Made by a program: the position numbers and the translations under genes
From: Ktedonobacter sp. SOSP1-85
Lineage (GTDB): Bacteria; Chloroflexota; Ktedonobacteria; Ktedonobacterales; Ktedonobacteraceae
Assembly: GCF_016587415.1 (NCBI RefSeq)
Contig: NZ_BNJI01000003.1
Span: forward strand, 1,984,001 to 2,048,000
DNA: 64,000 bases
Direction: 5' to 3'
Notes under the pieces: generated by a model
What the model saw: only the letters and a program-made list of their open reading frames with translations
The model's database searches: none
What the model was told of the DNA's origin: nothing
Part shown: one piece after another, positions 17,968-26,940 of the stretch
Layout of the letters: every line of letters starts with the position of its first letter
Numbering within the stretch: the stretch's first letter is position 1

Positions 17968-18684
17968 CTATGCAAGCGACAAGAGTATCTCTGCCAATTT
18001 GTTAGGTGCTGCGAAAAAAGGAGAGTGACCAGTTGATAAAGAGAACACGCGCTCACAGGGAAGGTTTCGTTGCATATACCGTTGCATATACAAGCTATTC
18101 GCCCGATCGTGGAGAGTTTCCACATAGAAACGCGGGATACGAGCAAAGCGATCAGTTGTCTTGACAATCGCAGAAAAAGGTTCCAGGGGAGTTGGCCCGA
18201 TAAGCATTTGGACCAGCGTAATATCGCTTTCAGGACAATCATGGTAAAAGAGGTCGGCTACTCTCTCTACAGGAATTTCGCTCACGCCTTGTGTTTCATT
18301 AATATGCGTGTTCTGAAGTATAATAGCATCTTTATCTTTTTGTGCATGCTCGTGTAAGGTCGTGACGTTGGGAACAAGGAATGCTGCGAGGTAGATGAGC
18401 TTTTGAATCGACTCCGAGCATTCTTCTGCTGTTTGGCTGATAACAATGCCACCCATCGAGTGACCCACAAGAATAACAGGTTCGTTTTGTTCCTTAATGA
18501 TGTGACTGAGATGGTCGGTATAGATACGCAACGTTCCAGTAGATGGAGATATACTACGATCTCGGCCAAATCCGGGCAGATCAGGAACAATCACCTTATG
18601 ACCTTGTTTTCGAAGTAACGGAGCGATATGGTACCAGGCCCATACACCATGCCAAGCTCCATGAATCAGTATATATGTACTCAT
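17968..18684 (-). CDS. Alpha/beta hydrolase (HNL/esterase-like)
   Basis: About 238 residues. N-terminus MSTYILIHGAWHGVWAW is typical of the plant hydroxynitrile-lyase and methylesterase-like group of alpha/beta hydrolases. The nucleophile elbow is VILVGHSMGGIV; the C-terminal His is in LSTGHSPFFAAPNKLAEIL. The start at 18684 gives the family N-terminus directly; an upstream ATG would add 16 residues without family match. Second such enzyme within 3 kb; function not assigned. Confidence 0.87.
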   Translation of the reverse strand: MSTYILIHGAWHGVWAWYHIAPLLRKQGHKVIVPDLPGFGRDRSISPSTGTLRIYTDHLSHIIKEQNEPVILVGHSMGGIVISQTAEECSESIQKLIYLAAFLVPNVTTLHEHAQKDKDAIILQNTHINETQGVSEIPVERVADLFYHDCPESDITLVQMLIGPTPLEPFSAIVKTTDRFARIPRFYVETLHDRANSLYMQRYMQRNLPCERVFSLSTGHSPFFAAPNKLAEILLSLA

Positions 18685-18828
18685 GAAATTTTTCCTTTTA
18701 CCTGTTGACTCCAGAAACTGGTAGAGCCACACGATCTGGTGAAGAACGCAGAAAAACTTGTGAAAATGAACTCGAACAAGGATGCCGTCACCATTTAATA
18801 TAGCTCTACCACATGTCTACGCGATAGA

Positions 18829-19323
18829 CTAGAAACTAAAGTGTATTCCGACTGCTGCATTTTCTTCTGGGGTAGCAATCCAATAACCATATTTGGCACT
18901 GATAGCCGCAAACTTCCCCAGTTCCTCCGGTGTGGGTAGCTGAAGCGTACCATCTATCGATCTTCCCGACTCTCTAAAGAATTGTTCCATCTTATTGGTT
19001 GTGATGATGAGCAGGATTGCTGGCTCATTGGAGGCATTGCGCCATGCGTGCCGTGCATTCCCAGGCACGTGGATATAATCCCCTACATTCGCTGTGATCC
19101 ACTCGTGGCTTTCTGTCTCTTGTTTAAGACACTGCATTTCACCAGAAATAACGATAAAGTCCTCCACATCAGGGTGACTATGCATGGGAACAAAGACGCC
19201 TGGTGGGACAACCCCTTTCAACACGCTGAAGCCACTTTCCGTTGTCAGAAACTCGACAGTGGGTCCAAATACTTCGACGGTCAGGCCAGTCGAGGGATTT
19301 TTTTCGGTACTTGCCGTGGTCAT
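18829..19323 (-). CDS. Cupin domain protein
   Basis: 164 residues with one conserved beta-barrel. Motif 1 is GVFVPMHSHPDVEDFIVISGEM (metal-binding His-His-Glu) and motif 2 is GDYIHVPGNARHAWRN (final His). A single-domain cupin could be a dioxygenase, isomerase or sensor; the C-terminal helix region (TPEELGKFAAISAKYGYWI) does not decide. Preceded by AAGGAGATAG. Neighbours are an alpha/beta hydrolase and an MDR oxidoreductase on the same strand. Confidence 0.87.
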   Translation of the reverse strand: MTTASTEKNPSTGLTVEVFGPTVEFLTTESGFSVLKGVVPPGVFVPMHSHPDVEDFIVISGEMQCLKQETESHEWITANVGDYIHVPGNARHAWRNASNEPAILLIITTNKMEQFFRESGRSIDGTLQLPTPEELGKFAAISAKYGYWIATPEENAAVGIHFSF

Positions 19324-19644
19324 ATCTATCTCCTTGTATTATTCTTTAATCGTGACGGTTATCCGTACTCATCATCCTCTAGCGGCCAGCACACCACATA
19401 GGTTGCCTGTAGCTCCTGTCAGCACAAACCTGCTTGCCAAGGAATTTCTCAAGCTGGAAGCACAACGATGTAGATGGACACAATCACCCATTGAGAAGCC
19501 ATGATGAGGTTCTGCAAGCGAGAGTAATCTGATCTGATAGCTCATACGCAATAGGGTACAGCATCCTTTGAGGCCTTACAATGACAGTCATGTGAGGCCC
19601 CTGAGTATGAATAGAACGAAAAACCACGCTAAGGAAGAGTAAGG
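19324..19644. other. Intergenic region between MDR oxidoreductase and cupin
   Basis: About 320 bp without a recognisable gene. It should hold the cupin promoter. Confidence 0.4.
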
Positions 19645-20592
19645 CTACTCCACCACCTGGATGACAACTTTGCCACGCATATGGCCACTCAAACTATGCT
19701 CATATGCCTGACGCGTTTCAGCTAATGGATAGACGCTATTCACAACAGGTTTCATATGACCTTCATCAACGAACTCGGCAATGCGTGCTAGTTGCTCATG
19801 GTTAGGGCGAACAATAAACCACTTCGCATCCCGTTCATATTGCTTCGCCCACTCAAAGATCCTATTCTCCTGCTCGCCAGCAATACCAACCAGGATACCG
19901 CCTTTTTTCAGTACCTTAAATGACCGTTTCTGGGTATCGTCACCAATGGTATCCAACACAAAGTCAACATCGTTGACAACATCTTCAAAACGCATCGTTG
20001 TGTAATCGATAAGCTGATCTGCACCAAGTTCACGCAAAAACTCATGTTGCCGTGCTGATGCGACTGCGATCACCTGCGCGCCAACCCAATGCGCGATCTG
20101 CACAGCATAGTTTCCTACACCACCAGCAGCGCCTTGAATCAAGACTTTCTGTCCCCGCTTCAGCGATCCCTGCTCAAAGAATGCTTGCCAGGCAGTCAGT
20201 GCCGAAAGCGGTAACGTCGCTGCCTCAATATGGCTACGACGACGAGGCTTCTGGGCAATTTCAGCTGGTTTGACAATGGTATATTCAGCCTGGGCACCAT
20301 TTCTCCAGAAACTGCTCAGTCCATAGACGTCGTCACCTACGTGAAATGCTGTGACACTCTCACCTAATGCAACAACTGAACCAGAAATCTCATGACCCAT
20401 GATGATGGGCTTCGCACGCTCTTGCCCATCGGCAGTCTTCCACGTTGGAACCCATTCGAGCTCCTGCGGAGAAATACCAACAGCATGCACTTGAAGTAAA
20501 ATTTCACCGACTCCAACGTGAGGTTGCCCCACATCCCCATACTCGATCACTTCTGGACCACCTTGCTGAGCAGTAATATATGCTGCTTTCAT
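19645..20592 (-). CDS. NADP-dependent zinc-free MDR oxidoreductase
   Basis: 315-residue medium-chain reductase of the quinone oxidoreductase group. It has the GroES-like N-domain (VIEYGDVGQPHVGVGEILLQ), the loop around GHEISGSVVALGESVTAFHVGDDVYG, and the nucleotide fold with GAAGGVGNYAVQIAHWVGAQV. No catalytic zinc cysteine cluster is visible. It likely reduces quinones or enones with NADPH. Divergent from the MocR gene at 20943, which may regulate it. Confidence 0.88.
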   Translation of the reverse strand: MKAAYITAQQGGPEVIEYGDVGQPHVGVGEILLQVHAVGISPQELEWVPTWKTADGQERAKPIIMGHEISGSVVALGESVTAFHVGDDVYGLSSFWRNGAQAEYTIVKPAEIAQKPRRRSHIEAATLPLSALTAWQAFFEQGSLKRGQKVLIQGAAGGVGNYAVQIAHWVGAQVIAVASARQHEFLRELGADQLIDYTTMRFEDVVNDVDFVLDTIGDDTQKRSFKVLKKGGILVGIAGEQENRIFEWAKQYERDAKWFIVRPNHEQLARIAEFVDEGHMKPVVNSVYPLAETRQAYEHSLSGHMRGKVVIQVVE

Positions 20593-20942
20593 TCTCTCTC
20601 GGCTCCTTTACCTGAACATATCAAACAAATACGAGCTTGCTGGATAGTCATTCTAGTCATAATGAGAGTGAATTGCTCTCTCATGAGAGGTCTTCTTTTT
20701 TTTACTTTACTAGCTTGCTTACAGCTCGTTGCGCATCCCGTGGGAAGAACCACTCTTCACGCTTACTACCACCTGCTGCCCCTCCCGATTGTCAAACCAC
20801 ATCGCTTTCATGCTGTGAAACCTCCTGAGTATGTGCTACACCTATGGTTTGTGAGAGAAGCATACTCTAGAAAGGGGATATCTTCCAGGGTCATTTTTGT
20901 AGGGAGTATGGATCCATTTTGGGAAAGGTAGCTTCTTTCGTC
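20593..20942. promoter_or_regulatory. Divergent promoter region between MDR gene and MocR gene
   Basis: The 350-bp divergent spacer must hold promoters for both genes. I see no clear inverted repeat. Divergent arrangement with a MocR gene often marks the regulated target, so control of the oxidoreductase is a reasonable inference. Confidence 0.4.
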
Positions 20943-22457
20943 ATGGTGAAGAGACACCACCGCGTACCGCAAATTGCGGCAGATATTGCACTGAATCGGG
21001 CATTAAGCATGCTGTTGCACCGCCAGTTGTATGATCGACTACGCCATGCTATTCTCAGCGGTCAATTACAACCAAGTCAACGCCTCCCATCAACACGGGT
21101 TTTAGCGAGTGAATTAGGTATTTCTCGTAATACAGCAAGTAATGCCTATGAACAACTCTGTGCTGAAGGATATCTTGAGAGAATGGTCGGCCAGGGGACC
21201 AGGGTGGCATGTGACCTTCCTGAGACCTTTTTCATTCCCGGCGCAGCTCCCCAGAAGAAAACAGCTCCTGACGAGAGCATACACGCTCCCTTCTCCTTAT
21301 CTCACCTGGGAGAGGATTTGACGCGCCAGGCACCTGTCCGCTCTCCGCTGACCTATCCTCGACCGAATACTCCACGCGCTTTTCGCGAGGGCGTCCCGGA
21401 GCTACGCGCATTTCCCTTTCAGCAGTGGAGCCAGATTGCTGCCCACTGCGCACGATCGACGCTCAGAAACGTGGCCGATTATCAGGAGGTTGCGGGTTAC
21501 TCTCCATTGCGCGAAGCGATCGCCTCTCATGCGAGCATCACGCGAGGCGCGCATTGCCTGGCAGAGCAAGTTCTTCTTGTGCCAGGCGCGCAATCAGCGT
21601 TAGATATGGCAGCCCGCCTCCTCCTCAATCCGGGGGAGCTTGCCTGGATTGAAGATTCAGGATATCCAGGAGCGCAACAAGCCCTACGTAATGCTGGCGC
21701 ACAACTGGCTCCTATCCCTGTGACGTCAGAAGGGATGAATGTCGAAGTCGGACAAGAGCGCTATCCACAAGCTCGCCTGGCCTTCGTCACTCCATCCCAT
21801 CAATTTCCTTCGAGTGTCACCATGCATCTGTCGCAACGCGTTGCCCTCCTCCAATGGGCGAACCAGGCCAATGCCTGGATTCTCGAAGATGACTATGACA
21901 GTGATTACCGCTTCAGCGGTCGACCCCTCGATGTGTTACAGGGGCTCGATACCGCTCAGCGAGTAATCTACATTGGAACATTCAGCAAAGTTCTTTTTCC
22001 GGCATTACGCATAGGGTATCTGATCGTGCCGCCTCAACTGGTATCACCTTTTACCAATCTGTGCAGTTGTACGCACACCCATGTGCCTATTCTTGAGCAG
22101 CTGATCCTGGAAGCATTTATCACCAAAGGGCATTTTCTGCGTCACATCCGGCATATGCGAGAGATCTATGCGGCCAGAAGAGCCATACTCATCGAATTGC
22201 TTCAGCAGGAACTTGGAGACCTGGTGGAAGTACAGCCGCCTCAGGCAGGCTTGCATCTTCTGTGCTGGTTCCCACCAGAAATGGATGACCAGCGGATGTC
22301 ACAACGAGCAAGAGTACGTGGACTTGAAGTCATGTCTCTTTCCAGGTTGGCGCTGGGATCACCTCAGCGAGGTGGTCTCGTGCTTGGCTATGGGGCAGTG
22401 AATGAGCAGGAGATTCAGGCTGGCGTTCATCAACTGGCACACGTGCTTCACTTATAA
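20943..22457 (+). CDS. MocR-like PLP-dependent transcriptional regulator
   Basis: About 504 residues combining a GntR winged HTH and an aminotransferase-fold domain. HTH about residues 25-90 (LHRQLYDRLRHAILSGQLQP, then RLPSTRVLASELGISRNTAS, GYLERMVGQGTRVA). The type I PLP fold has LEDDYDSDYRFSGRPLDVLQ and the PLP-lysine segment YIGTFSKVLFPALRIGYL. The ATG at 20943 gives the normal N-terminus; an upstream TTG adds eight residues. Such regulators use PLP as cofactor and often control vitamin B6 or amine metabolism genes; the target is unknown. Confidence 0.9.
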   Translation: MVKRHHRVPQIAADIALNRALSMLLHRQLYDRLRHAILSGQLQPSQRLPSTRVLASELGISRNTASNAYEQLCAEGYLERMVGQGTRVACDLPETFFIPGAAPQKKTAPDESIHAPFSLSHLGEDLTRQAPVRSPLTYPRPNTPRAFREGVPELRAFPFQQWSQIAAHCARSTLRNVADYQEVAGYSPLREAIASHASITRGAHCLAEQVLLVPGAQSALDMAARLLLNPGELAWIEDSGYPGAQQALRNAGAQLAPIPVTSEGMNVEVGQERYPQARLAFVTPSHQFPSSVTMHLSQRVALLQWANQANAWILEDDYDSDYRFSGRPLDVLQGLDTAQRVIYIGTFSKVLFPALRIGYLIVPPQLVSPFTNLCSCTHTHVPILEQLILEAFITKGHFLRHIRHMREIYAARRAILIELLQQELGDLVEVQPPQAGLHLLCWFPPEMDDQRMSQRARVRGLEVMSLSRLALGSPQRGGLVLGYGAVNEQEIQAGVHQLAHVLHL

Positions 22458-22695
22458 AATGGCCCCATACTTTTACCAAAAATAGCCCTTGTAGGAGGGC
22501 CATCATCATGCTACAGTTTTGCCATGTAAAGTATTTCAGCGCCACATGCAGGCACATATCCATTCAGAAGCTCCCCTTTAGCTCAAGGCTTTTCAGCGTC
22601 TGCGGCATTTCGTTGGGTCATGTGTCGGTCCTGCTGGAGAGATCCGTCTGGAAATGCGCTGGAGAAATGAGGAATAACAAGGGGACATGTGAGCG
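22458..22695. other. Spacer after MocR gene
   Basis: Contains ATGGCCC at 22459 and GGGCCAT about 36 bases later, which may form a loose hairpin. No gene recognised. Confidence 0.3.
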
Positions 22696-22866
22696 ATGAA
22701 AGCTATTCGCCTGTATGCTCAGCGTGGTCCTGATCAAATGGTGTTCGAAGATGCACCACAACTTCAGCCAGGAATGAGAGAAGTTCTGATTCGTGTCCAT
22801 GCGACAAGTGTGATGTGGCAGGAACCTACCTGGTCGGAAACCTGGAAAACACCGAATGAAGGATAG
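22696..22866 (+). pseudogene. MDR oxidoreductase N-terminal stub (56 codons)
   Basis: Reads MKAIRLYAQRGPDQMVFEDA, then PGMREVLIRVHATSVMWQEP, matching the first part of an NADP-dependent oxidoreductase like the one at 19645-20592. A stop follows TWKTPNEG, before the nucleotide fold. The next gene starts 14 bases later, so the stub is co-transcribed with the NmrA gene. Confidence 0.7.
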
Positions 22867-22880
22867 GAGGAATATGAGCG

Positions 22881-23741
22881 ATGATTCTTGTGACAGGTGC
22901 GACAAGTGCTGTTGGGAAGGCCGTTATCAAAGAGCTTCTGGCAAGGAAGGTTTCAGTACGTGCCTTCGTGCGTAAACCTGTTGATGCTGCGAAACTACAA
23001 GCTCAGGGGGTGGAAGCTTTTTTAGGTGATATGACGAAGAAAGTAAGCGTTGCGCAGGCGCTCCAAGGAATCGAGAGTGTTTATCTCATTACTCCGGTCG
23101 CAGAGCATCTCTTAGAAACCGAGGTGCTATGGGCGCAGGAAAGTAAAAAAGCCAGTATACGTCACCTCGTCAAACAATCTGAAATAGGGGCGGACCCTCA
23201 ATCGTTGAGCCCATTACTGCAATATCATGGGAAAGCTGAGGACGCAATTCGTGCCTCAGGGGTACCGTACACTATTCTACGTACACTTTTTCTGATGCAA
23301 AACTTTGAGCTAATGTATGCCCGGCCAATTATCACTCAGGGGATGATGTATGCTCCGCTGGCGGATGCGCGTATGAGCTACGTTGATGCACGTGATATCG
23401 GCGTTGTTGCGGCACATCTGCTCGGCGAGGAGAAATATCAGTACAAGGAATATGATGTGACCGGTCCAGAGGCGATCACGTGCACACAACTGGCGGAGAT
23501 ATTCTCTTCGTTATTGCATACCCCGGTTTGCTACGCAACCATCTCTGACGAGGAGGCAGAAAAAGCACTCCTGGGGCTTTACTCCCCCTGGACGGCGCAC
23601 GCGGTTGTGACGTTGCTACAGTTTTATCGTCAGGGTGGTGGGGACCTTGTTACCCCGGTTGTGGATGAGGTTACAGGCCACAAGCCTTGTACGGCCGCCG
23701 CGTTCATTTCTGAGCACATACAGAGCTTCCAGACTGCCTGA
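22881..23741 (+). CDS. NmrA-like NAD(P)-binding protein
   Basis: 286 residues, atypical short-chain dehydrogenase. N-terminal MILVTGATSAVGKAVIKELL has the TGxxGxxG-type dinucleotide loop; AFVRKPVDAAKLQAQGVEAFLGDM is the usual second strand and acidic turn of NmrA proteins; GVPYTILRTLFLMQNF and YVDARDIGVVAAHLL are conserved. These proteins are redox sensors or NADPH-dependent reductases (azoreductase, quinone reductase). Preceded by AGGAGGAATATGAGCG. Confidence 0.88.
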   Translation: MILVTGATSAVGKAVIKELLARKVSVRAFVRKPVDAAKLQAQGVEAFLGDMTKKVSVAQALQGIESVYLITPVAEHLLETEVLWAQESKKASIRHLVKQSEIGADPQSLSPLLQYHGKAEDAIRASGVPYTILRTLFLMQNFELMYARPIITQGMMYAPLADARMSYVDARDIGVVAAHLLGEEKYQYKEYDVTGPEAITCTQLAEIFSSLLHTPVCYATISDEEAEKALLGLYSPWTAHAVVTLLQFYRQGGGDLVTPVVDEVTGHKPCTAAAFISEHIQSFQTA

Positions 23742-23822
23742 AGAGAGCATATTTGGATGCTTGTGCAGGAGAAGAAAGCGCGCTAGGATGATTGTATCAT
23801 CATATAACTTGGAGAGCACTCT

Positions 23823-24262
23823 ATGATCAGTATCGGTAAGCTAGAGCCCTCCGACAGGGCTGTCTGGGAAGACTTGTTCCGCGCATATATCGACTTTTAC
23901 CAGTGGGTTGTGCCGCCCGAGATGTACGAACGAGCGTGGTGTGAGTTTCAGGAGGATACGCGTCTGCACGCCTTCGGGGCGAGGCTGGATGGCAGACTTG
24001 TTGGCATCACACACTTCTTCATCCATCCCAATACGTCGGGGCCGGATGTTTGCTATCTTCAGGACCTCTTCACCGCCCAGGAAGCACGTGGTAAGGGCAT
24101 CGCCCGCGCATTGATTGCGGCTGTTACAGAGTGGGCTCAGGCTCATGAGTGTGCCAGTATACACGGCACACTCATGAGTCCAATAGCACGGCACGGCATC
24201 TGTACGACAAGGTGGCTGAGAATCGTGGCTTCATCATGTACCACATCGAGCTGCCTCGCTAG
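23823..24262 (+). pseudogene. GNAT N-acetyltransferase, frameshifted
   Basis: The main frame gives the GNAT core (DVCYLQDLFTAQEARGKGIARALIAAV, with the acetyl-CoA loop). After ECASI the expected THESNSTARHLYDKVAENRGF lies in the +1-related frame and ends IELPR at 24262, so one base has been lost or gained at about 24157-24170. That point lies in a perfect 14-bp inverted repeat (CTCATGAGTGTGCC with its complement). Either a true frameshift or a sequencing error; the protein would otherwise be about 146 residues. Confidence 0.8.
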
Positions 24263-24982
24263 CTCCGTCATCGCTCTTCATGGGATCCGTGACGCGGTTG
24301 CGCACCTGAATCGCGAACAGCATCAGCAAAATGATCACCACCAGCCCGAGTGCGGCGATGGCCATGCCCTCTGCCATGGTGTCGCTGAAAATCAGACCTC
24401 CGACCACTATGTGGGCAATCAATGCACCGCTGGCTAAGGCCAGATGGTGGCAATCCGTCCAATTGTGAGCCTGTGCGAATCTGCGCACCAACCAGATCAT
24501 TGCCGCAATCACGAGCAGCGTTCCCAGCAGTGGAAACAGGACGAGTGGGAAGGCTGCAAATGCTGGTTGGAGGCGCCAGAGCAGGGAAGCCAGCGCCTGT
24601 CCTACAAATGCGCCGATGCCAATAATCAGCATAACCATCAGCGGTGATGGCGCATTGCCCTGAGATTTTGCCCGGGAGGTTTGCTTGAGCAACACAAACA
24701 GTGCCACTACTACAAGTATGAGTGCAATCACTGCCACCGTGCCAGGTGTGTGCTATATGGATAGGTCGTTCGGGCGCAGAGTCCAATCAGAGCGATGCCA
24801 AGTACATACCAGATACCCGTGATGAGGCCAGGACGTCGCAGATAAGGTATAGTACGCTGTGCAGGAAACAACAGCTCTGTGAGCAGGATCGGAATGGCCG
24901 CGCTCCAGATGCTGTGGACGACAATAGCTATCTCACCATAGGCCCAGTTGATCCCGAAGAGATAAGTTCCCCATTGAGACAT
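24234..24982 (-). pseudogene. Multi-helix membrane protein, frameshifted
   Basis: Two minus-strand frames together give about seven hydrophobic segments: MSQWGTYLFGINWAYGEIAI, then LRRPGLITGIWYVLGIALIG in the first (24728-24982), and VAVIALILVVVALFVLL, GALIAHIVVGGLIFSDTM in the second (24234-24737). They meet near 24735 with a one-base shift. I do not recognise the family. The 3' end overlaps the GNAT 3' end by 29 bases, tail to tail. Confidence 0.55.
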
Positions 24983-25041
24983 ATTGTTGTAGGCGAGGGT
25001 CGGCTGCGTTGGCTGGATGAATATCCATCACTGGCTAACCT

Positions 25042-25251
25042 CTACTCCTGCCGAGATTGCCGCGCATTCTTGACGACATATTTTATAGGATCTGCTGGAG
25101 GTTCAACAGAATCCATCGTCTGGAGCATCGTGAGGAGCGCCAGGTCAAGTATTAGACGCGGATCTTGCTTTCCATCTGCGCCCCCTACGTTCCAACGGAC
25201 TGCGCCATTGCTCAATTTCTCGTTTCTGAGTACAAACTCAGAGTCCTCCAT
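25042..25251 (-). CDS. Hypothetical small protein
   Basis: A 69-codon frame beginning MEDSEFVLRNEKLSNGAVRW. Composition is protein-like, with no domain I recognise. The frame runs upstream into IS66 debris, so the true start may be lost. No ribosome site is visible. Confidence 0.35.
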   Translation of the reverse strand: MEDSEFVLRNEKLSNGAVRWNVGGADGKQDPRLILDLALLTMLQTMDSVEPPADPIKYVVKNARQSRQE

Positions 25252-25338
25252 TGAGAGGGAATAGCCAGGCGCTCGATAGATATAACCATATTTTAATTTA
25301 GCATAGAGATGAAAACATGGTAAGGGTGACGGGGACAC

Positions 25339-25767
25339 TAGAGGCTAGCAGTTCCGCTGCCGCGTTGGCATCCTGTTGCATTTCTAGGGAGAGTTGATTA
25401 TACCACCACTCCTGAACCCGGTGGATAAGCACCAAGTCAGGCTGCTCCACGAGCTGTAAGCTGTGACCTTGATGGCCCGGCTGCCCTCCCGGTTTCTTGC
25501 CGCTCGGCTTGCGTAAGCTCTTCTTCTGCTTTCCAAAGCAATCCGACGACGGGGGAAGATGACTATTGTGGCTGTCTTTGGCTTGCTGCTCTTCCAGCGT
25601 TTTGACTCGTTCTCGCAACTGCTTGACTGCCTGGAAGGTCTCTGCAAGGGCTTCTTTCAAGGATTGGTTCTCTTGTTTGGGCCGCTTGGTCTGCTCATCT
25701 TTCACGCCTAATGCCTGCCGCAGAGCTAAATTCTCTTGTCGTAAGCGGTCGAGTTCTGCACCATGTT
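25339..25767 (-). pseudogene. IS66-family TnpC N-terminal fragment
   Basis: A coiled-coil (QAVKQLRERVKTLEEQQAKD) leads into SHNSHLPPSSDCFGKQKKSL and GKKPGGQPGHQGHSLQLVEQ, the signature of the DUF6444/IS66 N-terminal region. It ends after the LVLIHRVQ segment; the zinc-finger and DDE domain are absent. Adjacent on the 5' side to the ISKra4 remnant. Confidence 0.85.
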
Positions 25768-26472
25768 CATGAGGCTATTCTACCAGATTTCCTCCAGGTT
25801 TCGTCCTCAGCCAGACGGGCAAAGTAACTGAGCTGCTCGCTGTGAGGTTCTTCTTGCTGCGTCTGGCCTATCTCGCCAATCGTGGTCATCTTCACCTCCG
25901 CCCACTCGTTGGGAAGAACGGGAATCAGGACGCCATCAGTTGCCATCACCAGACGGCAAGCCCCCACCTGCGGTTCGATGTCCTCGCTCAATGGATGAGC
26001 CTGCAAATCCTGCCACTGGTGTAGGCATGCTCCTGCCTGTTCAGTGAGTCGACGCACGGTACTCTTACTCACCTGGACATGCAAGAGAATGTGCAGATGT
26101 TTGGCAGCACTAGCAAAGGGGAGGAGGCTTCCTAACAAGACCAGCCCCTGGTGGGCATGAGGGGTGAGTCCACTGGATGGGAGATCCAACTCCTCATCCA
26201 GGGGGAAAAAGCCCGCTTCCACACTGCGGGCAGGTTCCGTATCTGCGTGTGAGTTCCACATCCTTGCCCCCTTGGGTCGCCAGTTTGCGTTGGTGCGTGC
26301 CTCTGGCCTGTAATGGGCTCCCACACTGCGGACAACGGGGACGCTTCTCCACTGCTTGCCCGCTCCAATCGCGCTTCTGACAGAGCAACATGTGTACCGC
26401 ATCCAAAAGCGAATGTGCGCCATGAGGCGCACTGAGATATCCTTGGCATAGCCAGGTGGCACCTCAAGGGAT
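25768..26472 (-). pseudogene. ISKra4-family transposase remnant
   Basis: First frame (26194-26406) has the zinc-ribbon CPQCGSPLQARGTHQRKL and YGTCPQCGSGLFPPG, then a stop. The +1 frame continues FFPLDEELDLPSSGLTPHAH and STVRRLTEQAGA, then VMATDGVLIPVLPNEW with a likely catalytic Asp. The join lies at the same place as in the ISKra4 copy at 58486-60133. The 3' half is missing. It is interrupted at 26472 by group II intron sequence. Confidence 0.78.
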
Positions 26473-26940
26473 GTGCCGAAGGTCAACGAGCTTACCTGAA
26501 ACCGAAAGGCCGAGGGGAAAATAGCATACTCGTAAAGCGGTGGGCAACCGAGACGCTGCGGTTGTGGTACTGCAAGACCTGTGCAATATGGTGAAGGCTA
26601 AACTGCTTAAAGCCCAGTTTCCAGAGAGCTTTTGACTCTGCCGCTAGAGCGTCTAAGAACGGTATCTCGCTCTGCAATACATTAGATGCGTGTGTGTTGC
26701 ACCCTTGAGAGCAGAGAACGATGGCAAATGATGTCATTGAAGGAAACGAACAGGCCACCTACGTTGCACTACCACGTATCTCAGTGACGTACCATGGGAT
26801 CACCTACAAAGCGAGAGCTTCACGGTGACGGAGTGACCATAGTAGTCGTGGAAGTCACGCTCCATCAGGGCGCGTGAGAAAGTCACGCACAGGGCGAAGG
26901 GTCACAGGTGATTTGATATTCAGAAAGGGAAGCAAGCGAG

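Noticed and set aside
25298..25338. Start MSPSPLPCFHL for the hypothetical protein at 25042
   Set aside because: It lies in IS66 debris and lacks a ribosome site; the inner ATG at 25251 is used.
26492..26758. 88-codon minus-strand frame before intron 1 maturase
   Set aside because: Lies where intron 1 RNA domain I is expected; no recognisable protein motif.
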